A model generated the notes under the pieces. That model did not search any database and was not told the DNA's origin. It saw nothing but the letters and a program-made list of their open reading frames with translations. 64,000 nucleotides of DNA from an uncultured Acetatifactor sp. (GTDB taxonomy: Bacteria; Bacillota; Clostridia; Lachnospirales; Lachnospiraceae), in assembly GCA_904501885.1 (NCBI GenBank), contig CAJGCP010000006.1, positions 19,004 through 83,003 of the forward strand, in the 5' to 3' direction. The position numbers were made by a program, and so were the translations under genes. Of this stretch, positions 45,092 to 54,440 are shown in pieces. Each line of letters starts with the position of its first letter. Positions within the stretch are counted from its first letter, which is position 1.

Positions 45092-46075
45092 ATGGAAAAC
45101 GAAAAACTGGTAACGGTAGTTATCCCCAATTACAACGGAATCAACTTCATAAAGAACTGTTTGGAATCCGTTTTCCATCAGGAAAAGGCACCCGGGTTTC
45201 AGGTGCTGGTGGTGGACAACGGTTCTCAGGACGGCAGCCGGGAATTGGTGGAGCGGGAGTTCCCGCAGGTTACTTTGGTTGAGCTGGATACCAACACCGG
45301 ATTTTGCCATGCGGTGAATGTGGGCATTCATGCCGCCACCACCCCCTATGTCATTCTGTTGAATAATGACACGAAGGTGGAAACAGGTTTCGTGGGTGCT
45401 TTATATGACGCCATAGAGAAACGACCCCAATGTTTTTCTGTCAGTGCTAAGATGCTTTTATGGGATGCTCCCCATCTGATGGATGATGGAGGAGACCGCT
45501 ACACTGCCTTAGGATGGGCCTATGGGCGCGGCAAAGGCAAGCCAGAGACGGACTATAATCAAGCGGTGAAGGTGTTTTCTGCTTGTGGCGGTGCCGCCAT
45601 TTACCGCAGGGAAGTGTTTGATACAATCGGAGATTTTGACGAGAGTCATTTCGCTTATTTAGAGGACTTGGATTTGGGATATCGTGCCCTTCTTGCAGGG
45701 TATGAGAATTGGTATGAACCTACTGCCCGTGTGGTACACTTCGGAAGTGCGGTCAGCGGTTCCAGGTACAATGCCTGGAAGACCCGATTGGCGGCATCCA
45801 ATAGTGTATACGTACCCATGAAAAATATGCCCCTGCTACAGCTTCTATGGAATCTTCCTTTGTTGCTGTTTGGATATTTCATAAAACTGATTTTTTTCTG
45901 TGGGAAAAAACTGGGGAAAGAGTACCTGAAGGGCCTGGCGGAAGGGTTGAAAAAATCCCTGTCACCAAAGGCAAAAGAGATGCGAAGAAACAGGCCAATC
46001 AAACGCCTTTCCGGATATTTCTATATACAGTTGGAACTCTATCTGAATATCATAAGATTTCTTAAGAAATCTTAA
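45092..46075 (+). CDS. GT2 glycosyltransferase, WbbL-like rhamnosyltransferase
   Basis: A 327-residue enzyme: VTVVIPNYNGINFIKNCL, VVDNGSQDGS, LLNNDTKVE and FDESHFAYLEDLDLGYR are the pattern of WbbL/RfbF-type rhamnosyltransferases that add L-rhamnose to a lipid-linked acceptor. A C-terminal hydrophobic stretch (about 250-275) could associate with the membrane. Together with rmlABC it suggests a rhamnose-containing polymer. The gene is 21 bases after the preceding one. Confidence 0.85.
   Translation: MENEKLVTVVIPNYNGINFIKNCLESVFHQEKAPGFQVLVVDNGSQDGSRELVEREFPQVTLVELDTNTGFCHAVNVGIHAATTPYVILLNNDTKVETGFVGALYDAIEKRPQCFSVSAKMLLWDAPHLMDDGGDRYTALGWAYGRGKGKPETDYNQAVKVFSACGGAAIYRREVFDTIGDFDESHFAYLEDLDLGYRALLAGYENWYEPTARVVHFGSAVSGSRYNAWKTRLAASNSVYVPMKNMPLLQLLWNLPLLLFGYFIKLIFFCGKKLGKEYLKGLAEGLKKSLSPKAKEMRRNRPIKRLSGYFYIQLELYLNIIRFLKKS
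46054..46073. repeat. 20-bp perfect palindrome at the end of a glycosyltransferase gene
   Basis: AAGATTTCTTAAGAAATCTT is its own reverse complement. It overlaps the last codons and stop of the WbbL-like gene and lies about 70 bases before the priming transferase gene. It may be a regulator site or a weak terminator. Confidence 0.45.
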
Positions 46076-46145
46076 GAATTAACTTCATAAAATCCTAAAG
46101 AGTTTTCTTTATAATAACGCTGTAGATAGTACACAGGTGGGGCCT

Positions 46146-47552
46146 ATGATAAAGGATAATCAGAAAGTTTTAAACAGATTGCTGGTAGTGATTGACGCGC
46201 TGATTACAGCGTCTTCTTTTATGCTGGCATATTATGTGAAATTCTATATTCTGAATGATGGCCCCGGTGTGGGTGTTTTGCCTGCGAGAGACTATTTTGA
46301 GCTTCTGGGCTTCATCGTTCCGGCGTATATGCTACTGTATTATATATGCGGTGTCTATGCTCCTAAGAGAACGGTGCGGAAGCGATTTGAAGTATATGGT
46401 ATTATAAGGACCAACACCATAGGAATCGTGGCATTGATTATCGTGCTGTACATGATTGTACGGGAGATTCACTTTTCACGTTCCGTCATGGTGATATTTT
46501 ATTTTTTGAATGTGTTTTTTGCATCTGTTTTTCGGGTGCTTTTGCGGGATGGATTGCAATCCATTCGTAAAAAGGGATACAATCTGAAGCATGTTCTGCT
46601 GGCGGGATATTCCAGAGCGGCAGAGGAATATGTGGATAGAATTTTGGATAACCCTCAGTGGGGATATTCCGTATACGGTATTTTGGACAACAACATACCG
46701 GAGGATACCGATTACCGCAAGGTTAAGGTGCTGGGCGGCTTGGATCAGTTGGAAACCATTCTTACCGAGAATAAGATGGACGAGATTGCCATCACCCTTT
46801 CCCTGAACGATTACGATTATCTGAGTACCATCGTTGCCACTTGCGAGAAATCCGGTGTGCACACCAAGTTTGTTCCTGATTATAACAGTCTGATTCCCAG
46901 CAAACCCTATACAGAAGATATGTTGGGCTTGCCGGTCATCAATATACGCTATGTGCCGCTGAATAATATGGGGAATATGTTTGTGAAGAGAGTGATGGAT
47001 ATCATTGGTTCCCTGTTTGGTATCATTGTCACATCTCCCATTATGTTGTTGTCGGCGATACTGGTGAAATGTTCCAGTCCCGGTCCTGTGATCTTTAGGC
47101 AGGAGAGAGTGGGACTGCATAACAAATCATTTTATATGTACAAATTCCGCAGCATGGAAATGCAGTCGGAGAAAAGTGAGAGAAAAGCCTGGACCACCAA
47201 AAATGATCCCCGCGTGACGAAGATAGGCAGGATTCTTCGCAGTACCAGTTTGGACGAGCTCCCTCAGTTATTCAATATTTTAAAGGGGGACATGAGCCTG
47301 GTAGGCCCCAGACCGGAACGCCCTCATTTTGTGGACAAGTTCAAGGAAGAGATTCCCAGATATATGGTGAAACATCAGGTGCGGCCGGGATTGACCGGAT
47401 GGGCACAGGTGAATGGATACAGAGGGGATACTTCCATACGAAAGCGCATTGAGTACGATTTATATTACATCGAGAATTGGACCTTGGGAATGGATATCAA
47501 GATTATTCTGATGACGTTCTTAAAGGGATTCATCAATAAAAACGCATACTGA
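46146..47552 (+). CDS. Undecaprenyl-phosphate sugar-phosphate transferase (priming enzyme)
   Basis: A 468-residue polyisoprenyl-phosphate hexose-1-phosphate transferase. Four N-terminal membrane helices (to ~115), a CoA-binding-like Rossmann middle domain (~130-250) and the C-terminal bacterial sugar transferase domain: KRVMDIIGSLFGIIV, SPGPVIFRQERVG, YKFRSM, LDELPQLFNILKGDMSLVGPR (in parts). It places the first sugar phosphate on undecaprenyl phosphate and so starts polymer assembly. ATG 46146 follows AGGTGGGG; the in-frame GTG at 46137 lies inside that site. TATAAT at 46110-46115 has no matching -35. Confidence 0.92.
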   Translation: MIKDNQKVLNRLLVVIDALITASSFMLAYYVKFYILNDGPGVGVLPARDYFELLGFIVPAYMLLYYICGVYAPKRTVRKRFEVYGIIRTNTIGIVALIIVLYMIVREIHFSRSVMVIFYFLNVFFASVFRVLLRDGLQSIRKKGYNLKHVLLAGYSRAAEEYVDRILDNPQWGYSVYGILDNNIPEDTDYRKVKVLGGLDQLETILTENKMDEIAITLSLNDYDYLSTIVATCEKSGVHTKFVPDYNSLIPSKPYTEDMLGLPVINIRYVPLNNMGNMFVKRVMDIIGSLFGIIVTSPIMLLSAILVKCSSPGPVIFRQERVGLHNKSFYMYKFRSMEMQSEKSERKAWTTKNDPRVTKIGRILRSTSLDELPQLFNILKGDMSLVGPRPERPHFVDKFKEEIPRYMVKHQVRPGLTGWAQVNGYRGDTSIRKRIEYDLYYIENWTLGMDIKIILMTFLKGFINKNAY

Positions 47553-47568
47553 TTAAGGAGAAGATAAG

Positions 47569-48705
47569 ATGGCAACACAGCAAAGAAGACCCGGCAGCAG
47601 ACCTACAGGAGCGGCAAGACCTGCGGGAAATGAAAGAGCAGCGGCAAGAGCAAGAGCAGCGGCTAAGAAGAAAAACAAAATGATTATTTTCATCATTGAG
47701 CTTGTAGCAATTTTGGTGATGATTCTCGGTTTGTACTGGTTTATGAACCAGGGTGGCAACGGCCCTAAGGTAACCGTGCTGGATGAAGAAAAGTTGGCAA
47801 TTGCCGAGCATATTGCATTTGAGCAGACCATGGATGGATACAAAAATATTGCATTGTTCGGTGTGGATGCTGTGACTTCCAAGCAATTGTATAAGGATAG
47901 CCGAAGCGACAGTATTATGATTGCAAGTATCAATATGAATACCGGTGATATCAAACTTTGTAGTGTGTACCGTGATACCCTGTTGAATCTGACCGATTCC
48001 AAGGGAAGATATGAGAAATGTAATGCGGCATATTCCTACGGTGGTGCAGAGCAGGCAGTGCGTATGTTGAATATGAACCTGGATATGAACATAACCGACT
48101 TCATTACCGTTGGATATAAAGGTCTTAGCTCCGTTATCGACGGATTGGGCGGTGTTTACATTGACGTAGACAAAGAAGAATTGAAACATATCAACAACTA
48201 CCAGATTGCAGTTGCAGACGTACTGAAGTGTGACTACAAGAAGGTAACCAAGACAGGATACCAGTTGCTCAATGGTGTGCAGGCATCTGCATACTGCCGT
48301 ATCCGTCAGACGGCAGGAAGCGACTTCCAGCGTACCGCCCGTCAGAGAGAAGTGTTGAAGAGCTTGGAGGATCAGGCAAAGAAAGCGGATTTGGCTACTT
48401 TGACAGAAGTGTTTAATGATAGTATCGGTGATATTTATACCAGCTTAGAATCTGATGACATCTTGGCACTTTTGAAAAATATTGCGGATTACAGCATTGT
48501 GGATGAGGCCGGTTTCCCTAACGAAGAGTATCGTGGAAATGCCAACCTTGGCGCAAGAGGTGCTTGTGTCATTCCCGATGACCTGGTGGACAACGTAGTA
48601 TGGTTGCATGACTTCCTGTTCAATGACCCCGAGTATAGGGTAAGTGATACCGTAAAGGACATTGACGCGGATATCAAGGCAGATGTAGCGAACTATCGTA
48701 AATAA
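47569..48705 (+). CDS. LytR-CpsA-Psr (LCP) family glycan-to-cell-wall transferase
   Basis: A 378-residue protein with a basic, Ala/Arg-rich cytoplasmic N-terminus, one membrane helix (~36-56) and an outer LCP domain. SRSDSIMIASIN, CSVYRDTLL, GGVYIDV and YCRIRQTAGSDFQRTARQREVL are its pyrophosphate-lipid-binding and catalytic segments, including the conserved Arg and Asp residues. It transfers a glycan from undecaprenyl pyrophosphate to peptidoglycan, the last step for the polymer made here. AAGGAG lies nine bases before the ATG. A strong terminator follows. Confidence 0.92.
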   Translation: MATQQRRPGSRPTGAARPAGNERAAARARAAAKKKNKMIIFIIELVAILVMILGLYWFMNQGGNGPKVTVLDEEKLAIAEHIAFEQTMDGYKNIALFGVDAVTSKQLYKDSRSDSIMIASINMNTGDIKLCSVYRDTLLNLTDSKGRYEKCNAAYSYGGAEQAVRMLNMNLDMNITDFITVGYKGLSSVIDGLGGVYIDVDKEELKHINNYQIAVADVLKCDYKKVTKTGYQLLNGVQASAYCRIRQTAGSDFQRTARQREVLKSLEDQAKKADLATLTEVFNDSIGDIYTSLESDDILALLKNIADYSIVDEAGFPNEEYRGNANLGARGACVIPDDLVDNVVWLHDFLFNDPEYRVSDTVKDIDADIKADVANYRK

Positions 48706-48716
48706 TTGAAAGATTG

Positions 48717-48744
48717 AAAAAGGGGAGTTTCGGCTCCCCTTTTT
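48717..48744 (+). terminator. Strong Rho-independent terminator after the LCP gene
   Basis: AAAAAGGGGAG, loop TTTCG, GCTCCCCTTTTT: a GC-rich stem and T run, 12 bases after the stop. Confidence 0.92.
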
Positions 48745-48783
48745 ATGAATTTGTTTCTAAGTGTATTTGAAGGAGATATGGGT

Positions 48784-49719
48784 ATGAAAATAGATGTGAT
48801 AATACCTGTTTATCGACCCGGTAGGGAATTGTTTGCGCTGATAGAGAAATTGCAGGCTCAGACGTTGCGCGTCGGGAAAATCATACTGATGAACACCGGA
48901 GATCAAGTGTTTGACGACGCTGAAGTAGAGAAGGAATTTTTGGATAAATGCGGTGCGTTGGTGGAGATTCACTACATAGCAAAGGAGGATTTTGACCACG
49001 GTGCCACCAGACATCAGGGCGTGGAGTGTTCCGATGCTGATATTTTCGTGATGATGACCCAGGACGCCTGCCCGGTGGATGATGGCTTGTTGGAGCATCT
49101 GATCAAGCCGTTGGAAGGTAATGTGGCGGTTTCTTATGGCCGACAGCTTCCCGGAGATGCCTCCTCAGAGTTTGAACGGATTTCAAGACAGTTTAATTAT
49201 CCGGCGGTTTCCTGTGTAAAAACCAGAGAGGATATCGCGACCCTGGGCATCAAAACCTTCTTCTGTTCCAATGTGTGTGCGGCCTATCGCAGAGACATTT
49301 ATGATGCATTGGGAGGATTCGTGAGACATACCATATTTAATGAAGATATGATTTATGCGGCAGGAGCCATTATGGCAGATTACAGCATTGCCTATGTGGC
49401 AGAAGCGCAGGTGGTACATGCCCATAATTACACAAACATGCAACAGTTGCGCAGAAATTTTGATCTGGGTGTGTCCCAGGCATTGCATCCGGAGGTGTTT
49501 CAGCAGGTTTCTTCCACCTCGGAGGGAAAGAAATTGGTGTTGCAGGCGTGGAAGGATATGAAAGAAAACAAAAAGTTGGCCCGTTTTCCTGCATTTGTGC
49601 TGCAGTGTGTTTACAAATATGCAGGTTATACTCTGGGTAAGCACTTTAGTCGTCTGTCGAAAAAATGGATTATGAAACTGACCATGAACAAAACTTTTTG
49701 GATTTCACAAAGCATTTAG
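48784..49719 (+). CDS. GT2 glycosyltransferase, RfbF-like rhamnosyltransferase
   Basis: A 311-residue enzyme starting MKIDVIIPVYRPGRELF. FDHGATRHQGVE followed by MMTQDACPVDD is the diagnostic pattern of dTDP-rhamnosyltransferases of the RfbF type, and FNEDMIYAAGAI holds the acceptor-side acidic motif. ATG 48784 lies eight bases after AGGAG; an upstream ATG at 48778 and a frame start at 48745 were rejected. It is separated from the operon by a terminator, so it is transcribed by read-through or from an unseen promoter. Confidence 0.85.
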   Translation: MKIDVIIPVYRPGRELFALIEKLQAQTLRVGKIILMNTGDQVFDDAEVEKEFLDKCGALVEIHYIAKEDFDHGATRHQGVECSDADIFVMMTQDACPVDDGLLEHLIKPLEGNVAVSYGRQLPGDASSEFERISRQFNYPAVSCVKTREDIATLGIKTFFCSNVCAAYRRDIYDALGGFVRHTIFNEDMIYAAGAIMADYSIAYVAEAQVVHAHNYTNMQQLRRNFDLGVSQALHPEVFQQVSSTSEGKKLVLQAWKDMKENKKLARFPAFVLQCVYKYAGYTLGKHFSRLSKKWIMKLTMNKTFWISQSI

Positions 49720-49809
49720 ATTTTGAACACAATTTCGTCACAATTCTCCGCTATACTTGAGTTGTAAACAAGGAAACATTTCAAAATTGAAAAAGGAGAG
49801 CAATCAGTT

Positions 49810-51126
49810 ATGTACGAAAATGATTTTGAAAATAAAGAGCGTTATACCACTTATCAGACGGATGGATTTTATAGTACCAATACGACCTACGGTAGTTCTA
49901 ACGACAACCGGGAGCCCAAGAGAGGACCCTTTCGAAAACTCCTTCTTTCTGCCGGTGTGGGGGTGGTGTTTGGTGCTTTTGCAGCAGTGGCATTTTGGGG
50001 TGTGAATCAGGCTACGGCGTATTTTACTCCGGAGAGAGAGGAAGCCGAACTGCCCGAAGAGGTTATGCTCGATTCCTTCCTTCCCACAGAGCAGATGAGC
50101 AATGTGAGCCAGATTACTTATGTGCAGGATGATGTTTCCGATGTAGTAGAAGAAGTGATGCCGGCCATGGTATCCATCGTGAATAATTACAGTGTTACTA
50201 CCAATACCATTTGGGGGCAGACCTTTAGCCAGCAGGCATCCTCCAGTGGTTCCGGTATCATTGTTGGAGAGACGGATACGGAGCTTTTGATTGTTTCCAA
50301 CAATCATGTGGTGGAAGGGACGGATTCCCTGGAAGTGACTTTCATCGACGGTAGTGTGGCAAAAGCCAGCATTAAGGGCTTGGATTCCGACATGGATTTG
50401 GCAGTCATTGCAGTAGACATCAGTGAGTTAAGTGAGGAAACCAAGGATGCCATCACAGTGGCAGCGCTTGGAGACAGCGACCAATTGAAATTGGGTACAC
50501 CGGTCATCGCCATTGGTAATGCACTTGGCTTTGGTCAGTCTGTGACCACAGGTATTGTTAGCGCCTTGGACAGAGAAGTGACCTACGACGACGGATCTAA
50601 AGGTACCTATATTCAGACGGATGCAGCCATCAATCAGGGAAATTCCGGTGGTGCACTTTTGAACATCCAAGGAGAGGTTATCGGCATCAACTCCAGCAAA
50701 ATCGGCGGTACTATGGTGGAGGGTATGGGGTACGCCATTCCTATCAGTTCTGCAAGTCCCATTGTGTCGGATTTGATGAATCGCAAGACCCGTGTAGAAG
50801 TCCCTGCTGAAGAAATGGGCTATATGGGTATTATTATGCAGAATGTTACCGACCAGATCATGGAAATGTATGGTATGCCTAAAGGTGTATTTATTTATGA
50901 TGTGGAAAAGGACTCCCCTGCAGACCAGGCAGGTATCAAGAAGGGCGACATCATTGTGAAGTTTGATGGCGCAAGGATTTCCTCCAATGCAGACGTGCAT
51001 GAAAATATGCAGTATTTCAGAGCAGGTGATGAGGCGCAATTGATTGTAAAACGCCGTGCTTTGGACGGAGAATATGTGGATGTGGAAATCAATATCACAT
51101 TTGGGGAAAGACCTGAAAATCCGTAG
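49810..51126 (+). CDS. htrA: HtrA/DegP-type membrane-anchored serine protease with PDZ domain
   Basis: A 438-residue protein. The cytoplasmic N-terminus is followed by one membrane helix (~45-65) and a trypsin-like domain with His166 in SNNHVV, Asp196 in DMDLAVI and Ser279 in NQGNSGGALL, the complete triad. A PDZ domain follows (~335-430). It degrades or refolds damaged proteins outside the membrane under envelope stress. AAGGAG lies eleven bases before the ATG. It ends in a hairpin that also contains the promoter of the next gene. Confidence 0.93.
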   Translation: MYENDFENKERYTTYQTDGFYSTNTTYGSSNDNREPKRGPFRKLLLSAGVGVVFGAFAAVAFWGVNQATAYFTPEREEAELPEEVMLDSFLPTEQMSNVSQITYVQDDVSDVVEEVMPAMVSIVNNYSVTTNTIWGQTFSQQASSSGSGIIVGETDTELLIVSNNHVVEGTDSLEVTFIDGSVAKASIKGLDSDMDLAVIAVDISELSEETKDAITVAALGDSDQLKLGTPVIAIGNALGFGQSVTTGIVSALDREVTYDDGSKGTYIQTDAAINQGNSGGALLNIQGEVIGINSSKIGGTMVEGMGYAIPISSASPIVSDLMNRKTRVEVPAEEMGYMGIIMQNVTDQIMEMYGMPKGVFIYDVEKDSPADQAGIKKGDIIVKFDGARISSNADVHENMQYFRAGDEAQLIVKRRALDGEYVDVEINITFGERPENP

Positions 51127-51145
51127 TATTTTATAAAAACTTCAC

Positions 51146-51174
51146 TTGTACAGGATAGCATAATAAAGTATACT
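51146..51174 (+). promoter_or_regulatory. Promoter of the clpX-like gene
   Basis: -35 TTGTAC (51146-51151), 17-base spacer, -10 TATACT (51169-51174). The -10 lies in the left arm of the hairpin annotated at 51165-51210. Confidence 0.7.
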
Positions 51175-51210
51175 CTAATCATAATACAAATGATAAGGGT
51201 ATACTTTTTT
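51165..51210 (+). terminator. Terminator hairpin of htrA
   Basis: AAAGTATAC (51165-51173) pairs with GTATACTTT (51199-51207), with an inner ATCAT/ATGAT pairing, followed by a T run. It ends htrA transcription and overlaps the next promoter. Confidence 0.65.
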
Positions 51211-51233
51211 ATTCCCATAAATGTGGAGGATAT

Positions 51234-52775
51234 ATGACCGATTTTTTAAATGAAGAGGAATTGCAGGAACTGGAAGAAATGGAAGATGTTTTGGACGCCG
51301 ATGAGGTGGAAGAAATTGAGGAGATAGACGACCTTTCCGAAGAGGTTCCCGAGGAAGACGAAAAGAACGGGGACTATGAGGAAATCTGCTTTGTGTGCCG
51401 TCGGCCGGAGAGCAAGGCGGGAAGAATGTTCCATATGCCGGGCAATGTGTGCGTGTGTGACGATTGTATGCACAAGACCATGGAAGCTGCCAGCCAGATG
51501 GACTATCAGGCTATGATGCAGGATCCTGCGCTGCAGCAGGAATTGGACAAAATTACCCGTCAGGGTGGCATCCCCCAGATTCGTTTTCTAAATATGGCTG
51601 ATTTGCAGGGCATGGGAGGGATTCCTCAGAAACAGAAAATAAAGAAAAAGAAAAAAGCAGAAAATGCAGAACCGGTGTTGAATATTCGGGATATCCCTGC
51701 ACCCCATAAAATCAAGGCAAGCCTGGATGAGTATGTGGTAGGACAGGAGCACGCGAAAAAAGTAATTTCAGTTGCGGTGTACAACCATTACAAGAGAGTT
51801 GCCACCGGCACCATGGATGATATCGAAATTGAGAAATCCAATATGCTGATGATTGGACCTACAGGATGCGGTAAGACTTATCTTGTGAAGACGCTGGCAA
51901 GACTTTTGGACGTACCCCTCGCCATTGCAGATGCTACTTCTCTTACCGAAGCAGGTTACATCGGTGATGATATTGAGTCTGTTGTGACCAAACTTTTGGC
52001 AGCAGCAGATAATGATGTGGAAAAAGCAGAGCGCGGTATTATTTTTATCGATGAAATTGACAAGATTGCAAAGAAGAAAAATGCCAACACCAGAGATGTT
52101 TCCGGCGAGAGTGTACAGCAGGGAATGTTGAAACTGCTGGAGGGTGCTGAGGTGGAGGTGCCCGTGGGCGCTAACAGCAAAAATGCCATGGTTCCCTTGG
52201 CAACTGTGAATACCAGAAACATTTTGTTCATCTGTGGCGGTGCCTTCCCTGATTTAGAGGACATTATCAAGGAACGTCTCACCAAGACGGCTTCCATTGG
52301 ATTTAATTCTGAATTGAAGGACAAATATGATAAGGACAAAAATATTTTATCCAAGGTGACTGTGGAGGACATCAGAAAGTTCGGTATGATTCCGGAGTTT
52401 CTGGGCAGACTTCCCATCATCTATACCTTGGATGGTCTGTCTAAGGAAATGATGGTGAAGATTCTCAAAGAGCCCAAGAATGCCATCCTAAAGCAGTATC
52501 AGAAACTTCTGGAGCTGGATGAAGTAAAACTGGAATTTACAGATGACGCATTGGAAGCCATTGCCGAGAAAGCCATGGAAAAGGACACCGGTGCCAGAGC
52601 ATTGCGTTCCATCATCGAAGAATTCATGTTGGATATCATGTATGAAATTCCCAAGGATGACAATATCGGCGCGGTGACCATCACCAGAGAATATATCCAG
52701 GGGACAGGCGGGCCGTTGATTGACATCCGGGGCAGACAGCCTTTGTTGCTTGAGGAGGAAACGGACAAACAGTAG
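51234..52775 (+). CDS. clpX: ClpX-like AAA+ unfoldase with acidic N-terminal extension
   Basis: A 513-residue protein, about 90 longer than typical ClpX. Residues 1-50 are very acidic. A C4 zinc finger follows (CFVC and CVCDDC, ~51-79), then a Lys-rich linker and the AAA+ module: Walker A GPTGCGKT, pore loop GYIGDD (usually GYVGED), Walker B GIIFIDEIDKIAKK, sensor and Arg-finger region FLGRLPIIY, and the small domain ending at residue ~495. It should feed unfolded proteins to ClpP or act alone. clpP and lon are not neighbours, and the extension and Cys in the P-loop suggest a specialised paralogue. Confidence 0.88.
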   Translation: MTDFLNEEELQELEEMEDVLDADEVEEIEEIDDLSEEVPEEDEKNGDYEEICFVCRRPESKAGRMFHMPGNVCVCDDCMHKTMEAASQMDYQAMMQDPALQQELDKITRQGGIPQIRFLNMADLQGMGGIPQKQKIKKKKKAENAEPVLNIRDIPAPHKIKASLDEYVVGQEHAKKVISVAVYNHYKRVATGTMDDIEIEKSNMLMIGPTGCGKTYLVKTLARLLDVPLAIADATSLTEAGYIGDDIESVVTKLLAAADNDVEKAERGIIFIDEIDKIAKKKNANTRDVSGESVQQGMLKLLEGAEVEVPVGANSKNAMVPLATVNTRNILFICGGAFPDLEDIIKERLTKTASIGFNSELKDKYDKDKNILSKVTVEDIRKFGMIPEFLGRLPIIYTLDGLSKEMMVKILKEPKNAILKQYQKLLELDEVKLEFTDDALEAIAEKAMEKDTGARALRSIIEEFMLDIMYEIPKDDNIGAVTITREYIQGTGGPLIDIRGRQPLLLEEETDKQ

Positions 52776-52874
52776 ATTTTGATTGGGGCAATGTACAGGC
52801 AACGAATAGAAGAATGCGCATAGGTTAACTATACAGGATTTGTAGAAGATACATGCGCAGATGGGGACGAAGAT

Positions 52875-53651
52875 ATGATGGAGTTAACTACAATATTAGT
52901 ACCGTTTGTTGGCACCTCCTTGGGTGCGGCGATGGTATTTTGCATGAAAAAAGAAATGCAGCCCAAAACAGAGAAACTGCTGTTGGGGTTTGCTTCCGGT
53001 GTTATGATGGCGGCGGCGTTTTGGTCATTGCTTCTGCCTGCTTTGGAGATGGCCGGAACTTCGGGAGGTGCCGGTTGGAAGCCTGTAGTGGTAGGCTTCT
53101 TGTTAGGTATGGGATTTTTGCTTGCCCTGGACAGTGTGGTGCCCCATCTCCATCTGGACAGTGAGAAGCCGGAAGGTGTAAAGAGCAAATGGCGACAGAC
53201 CACAATGATGTGTTTTGCAGTGGCGTTGCATAACCTGCCAGAGGGTATGGCAGTGGGTGTCACTTTTGCAGGAGCACAAATGGGAAATACTGCCATCACC
53301 CTGACGGGAGCGTTGGTTTTGGCCATTGGTATTGCCATTCAGAACTTTCCCGAGGGTGCCATTATCTCTATGCCCCTGAGGAATGCCGGTGCAGGTAAGG
53401 GGAAGGCGTTTGCCTGGGGAATGCTGTCCGGAGCAGTAGAGCCGGTTGCAGCAATTCTGACGATTCTTGTGGCAGAGCACGTGGTGCCCATACTGCCGTA
53501 TCTGCTTTCTTTTGCGGCGGGAGCTATGGTGTACGTGATTGTGGAGGAACTGATTCCCCAGTCCCAATCCGGGGACCATTCCAACGTGGGTACCGTAGGG
53601 GTGGCACTGGGCTTTGTACTGATGATTATAATGGATGGTGTTTTAGGATAA
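52875..53651 (+). CDS. ZIP family divalent metal transporter
   Basis: A 258-residue membrane protein with eight helices. ALHNLPEGMAVGVTFAGA (helix 4) and IQNFPEGAIISMPL (helix 5) carry the His, Asn, Pro and Glu metal-binding residues of the ZIP family. It imports Zn(II) or a related metal down its gradient. The two start codons ATGATG follow GGGGACGAAGAT; the first is taken. The 99-base gap before it shows no clear promoter. Confidence 0.9.
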   Translation: MMELTTILVPFVGTSLGAAMVFCMKKEMQPKTEKLLLGFASGVMMAAAFWSLLLPALEMAGTSGGAGWKPVVVGFLLGMGFLLALDSVVPHLHLDSEKPEGVKSKWRQTTMMCFAVALHNLPEGMAVGVTFAGAQMGNTAITLTGALVLAIGIAIQNFPEGAIISMPLRNAGAGKGKAFAWGMLSGAVEPVAAILTILVAEHVVPILPYLLSFAAGAMVYVIVEELIPQSQSGDHSNVGTVGVALGFVLMIIMDGVLG

Positions 53652-53661
53652 AGGAGCAAAT

Positions 53662-54387
53662 ATGCGGTTACTGATTGTGCGGCATGGGGATCCTGATTAT
53701 GAGAAGGATTCTCTGACAGAGAAAGGTTATCGGGAAGCGGAACTTCTGGCAGAAAGACTGTCCAAAATGAACATAGCAGCGTTCTATATGTCCCCTTTGG
53801 GAAGGGCCCGGGAGACTGCGCGGATTACGCTGGAAAAAATGAATCGGACGGCACAGGTGTGTGACTGGTTGCGGGAATTTCCGTATCTGATTGACCGACC
53901 GGATATGGGGGGAAAGGATATTTGTTGGGATTTCTTACCCCGGGAGTGGACGGAGCAGAAGGAGTACTTTGCAAAAGATGCGTGGTACCTGACAGAAAAA
54001 ATGAAGGACGGTAATATACAGGCGGGCTATCGGTATGTGACGGAATCCTTGGATGCCTTGCTTGCCCGTCATGGATACGAAAGAGATGGCGAGTATTATC
54101 GGGCAGTAAGACCCAACCGGGATGTGATTGTGTTATTCTGCCATTTTGGATTAGAGTGTGTGTTGTTAAGCCACCTGATGAATGTATCTCCCATGATTCT
54201 TTGGCATCATACCTGTGCGGCTCCCACCAGCGTAACCGGTATTGTGACAGAGGAGCGGAGAAAAGGACAGGCGATTTTCCGTATGAGCGAATTTGGGGAT
54301 ATTTCCCATCTATATGCAGGGAACGAAGCCCCTGCTTTTGCAGCAAGATTTTGCGAAACCTTTGACAGTGATGAAAGACATGATTAA
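53662..54387 (+). CDS. Histidine phosphatase (phosphoglycerate mutase-like) family protein
   Basis: A 241-residue protein. LLIVRHGDPDYEKDSLTEKG carries the phosphorylated His of the RHG motif, SPLGRARETARIT the second Arg, and CHFGLECVLL the second His. The substrate is unknown; many such proteins are broad phosphatases. It is 10 bases after the ZIP transporter gene with AAAGGAG before the ATG, so the pair is likely co-transcribed. Confidence 0.88.
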   Translation: MRLLIVRHGDPDYEKDSLTEKGYREAELLAERLSKMNIAAFYMSPLGRARETARITLEKMNRTAQVCDWLREFPYLIDRPDMGGKDICWDFLPREWTEQKEYFAKDAWYLTEKMKDGNIQAGYRYVTESLDALLARHGYERDGEYYRAVRPNRDVIVLFCHFGLECVLLSHLMNVSPMILWHHTCAAPTSVTGIVTEERRKGQAIFRMSEFGDISHLYAGNEAPAFAARFCETFDSDERHD

Positions 54388-54440
54388 AAAGATGTCAATT
54401 TGGATAAGCACACTGCGTATGATTAGTTGTAAGAGTATGG

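Noticed and set aside
46110..46115. Perfect TATAAT upstream of the priming transferase
   Set aside because: No -35-like hexamer at the right distance and no TG extension.
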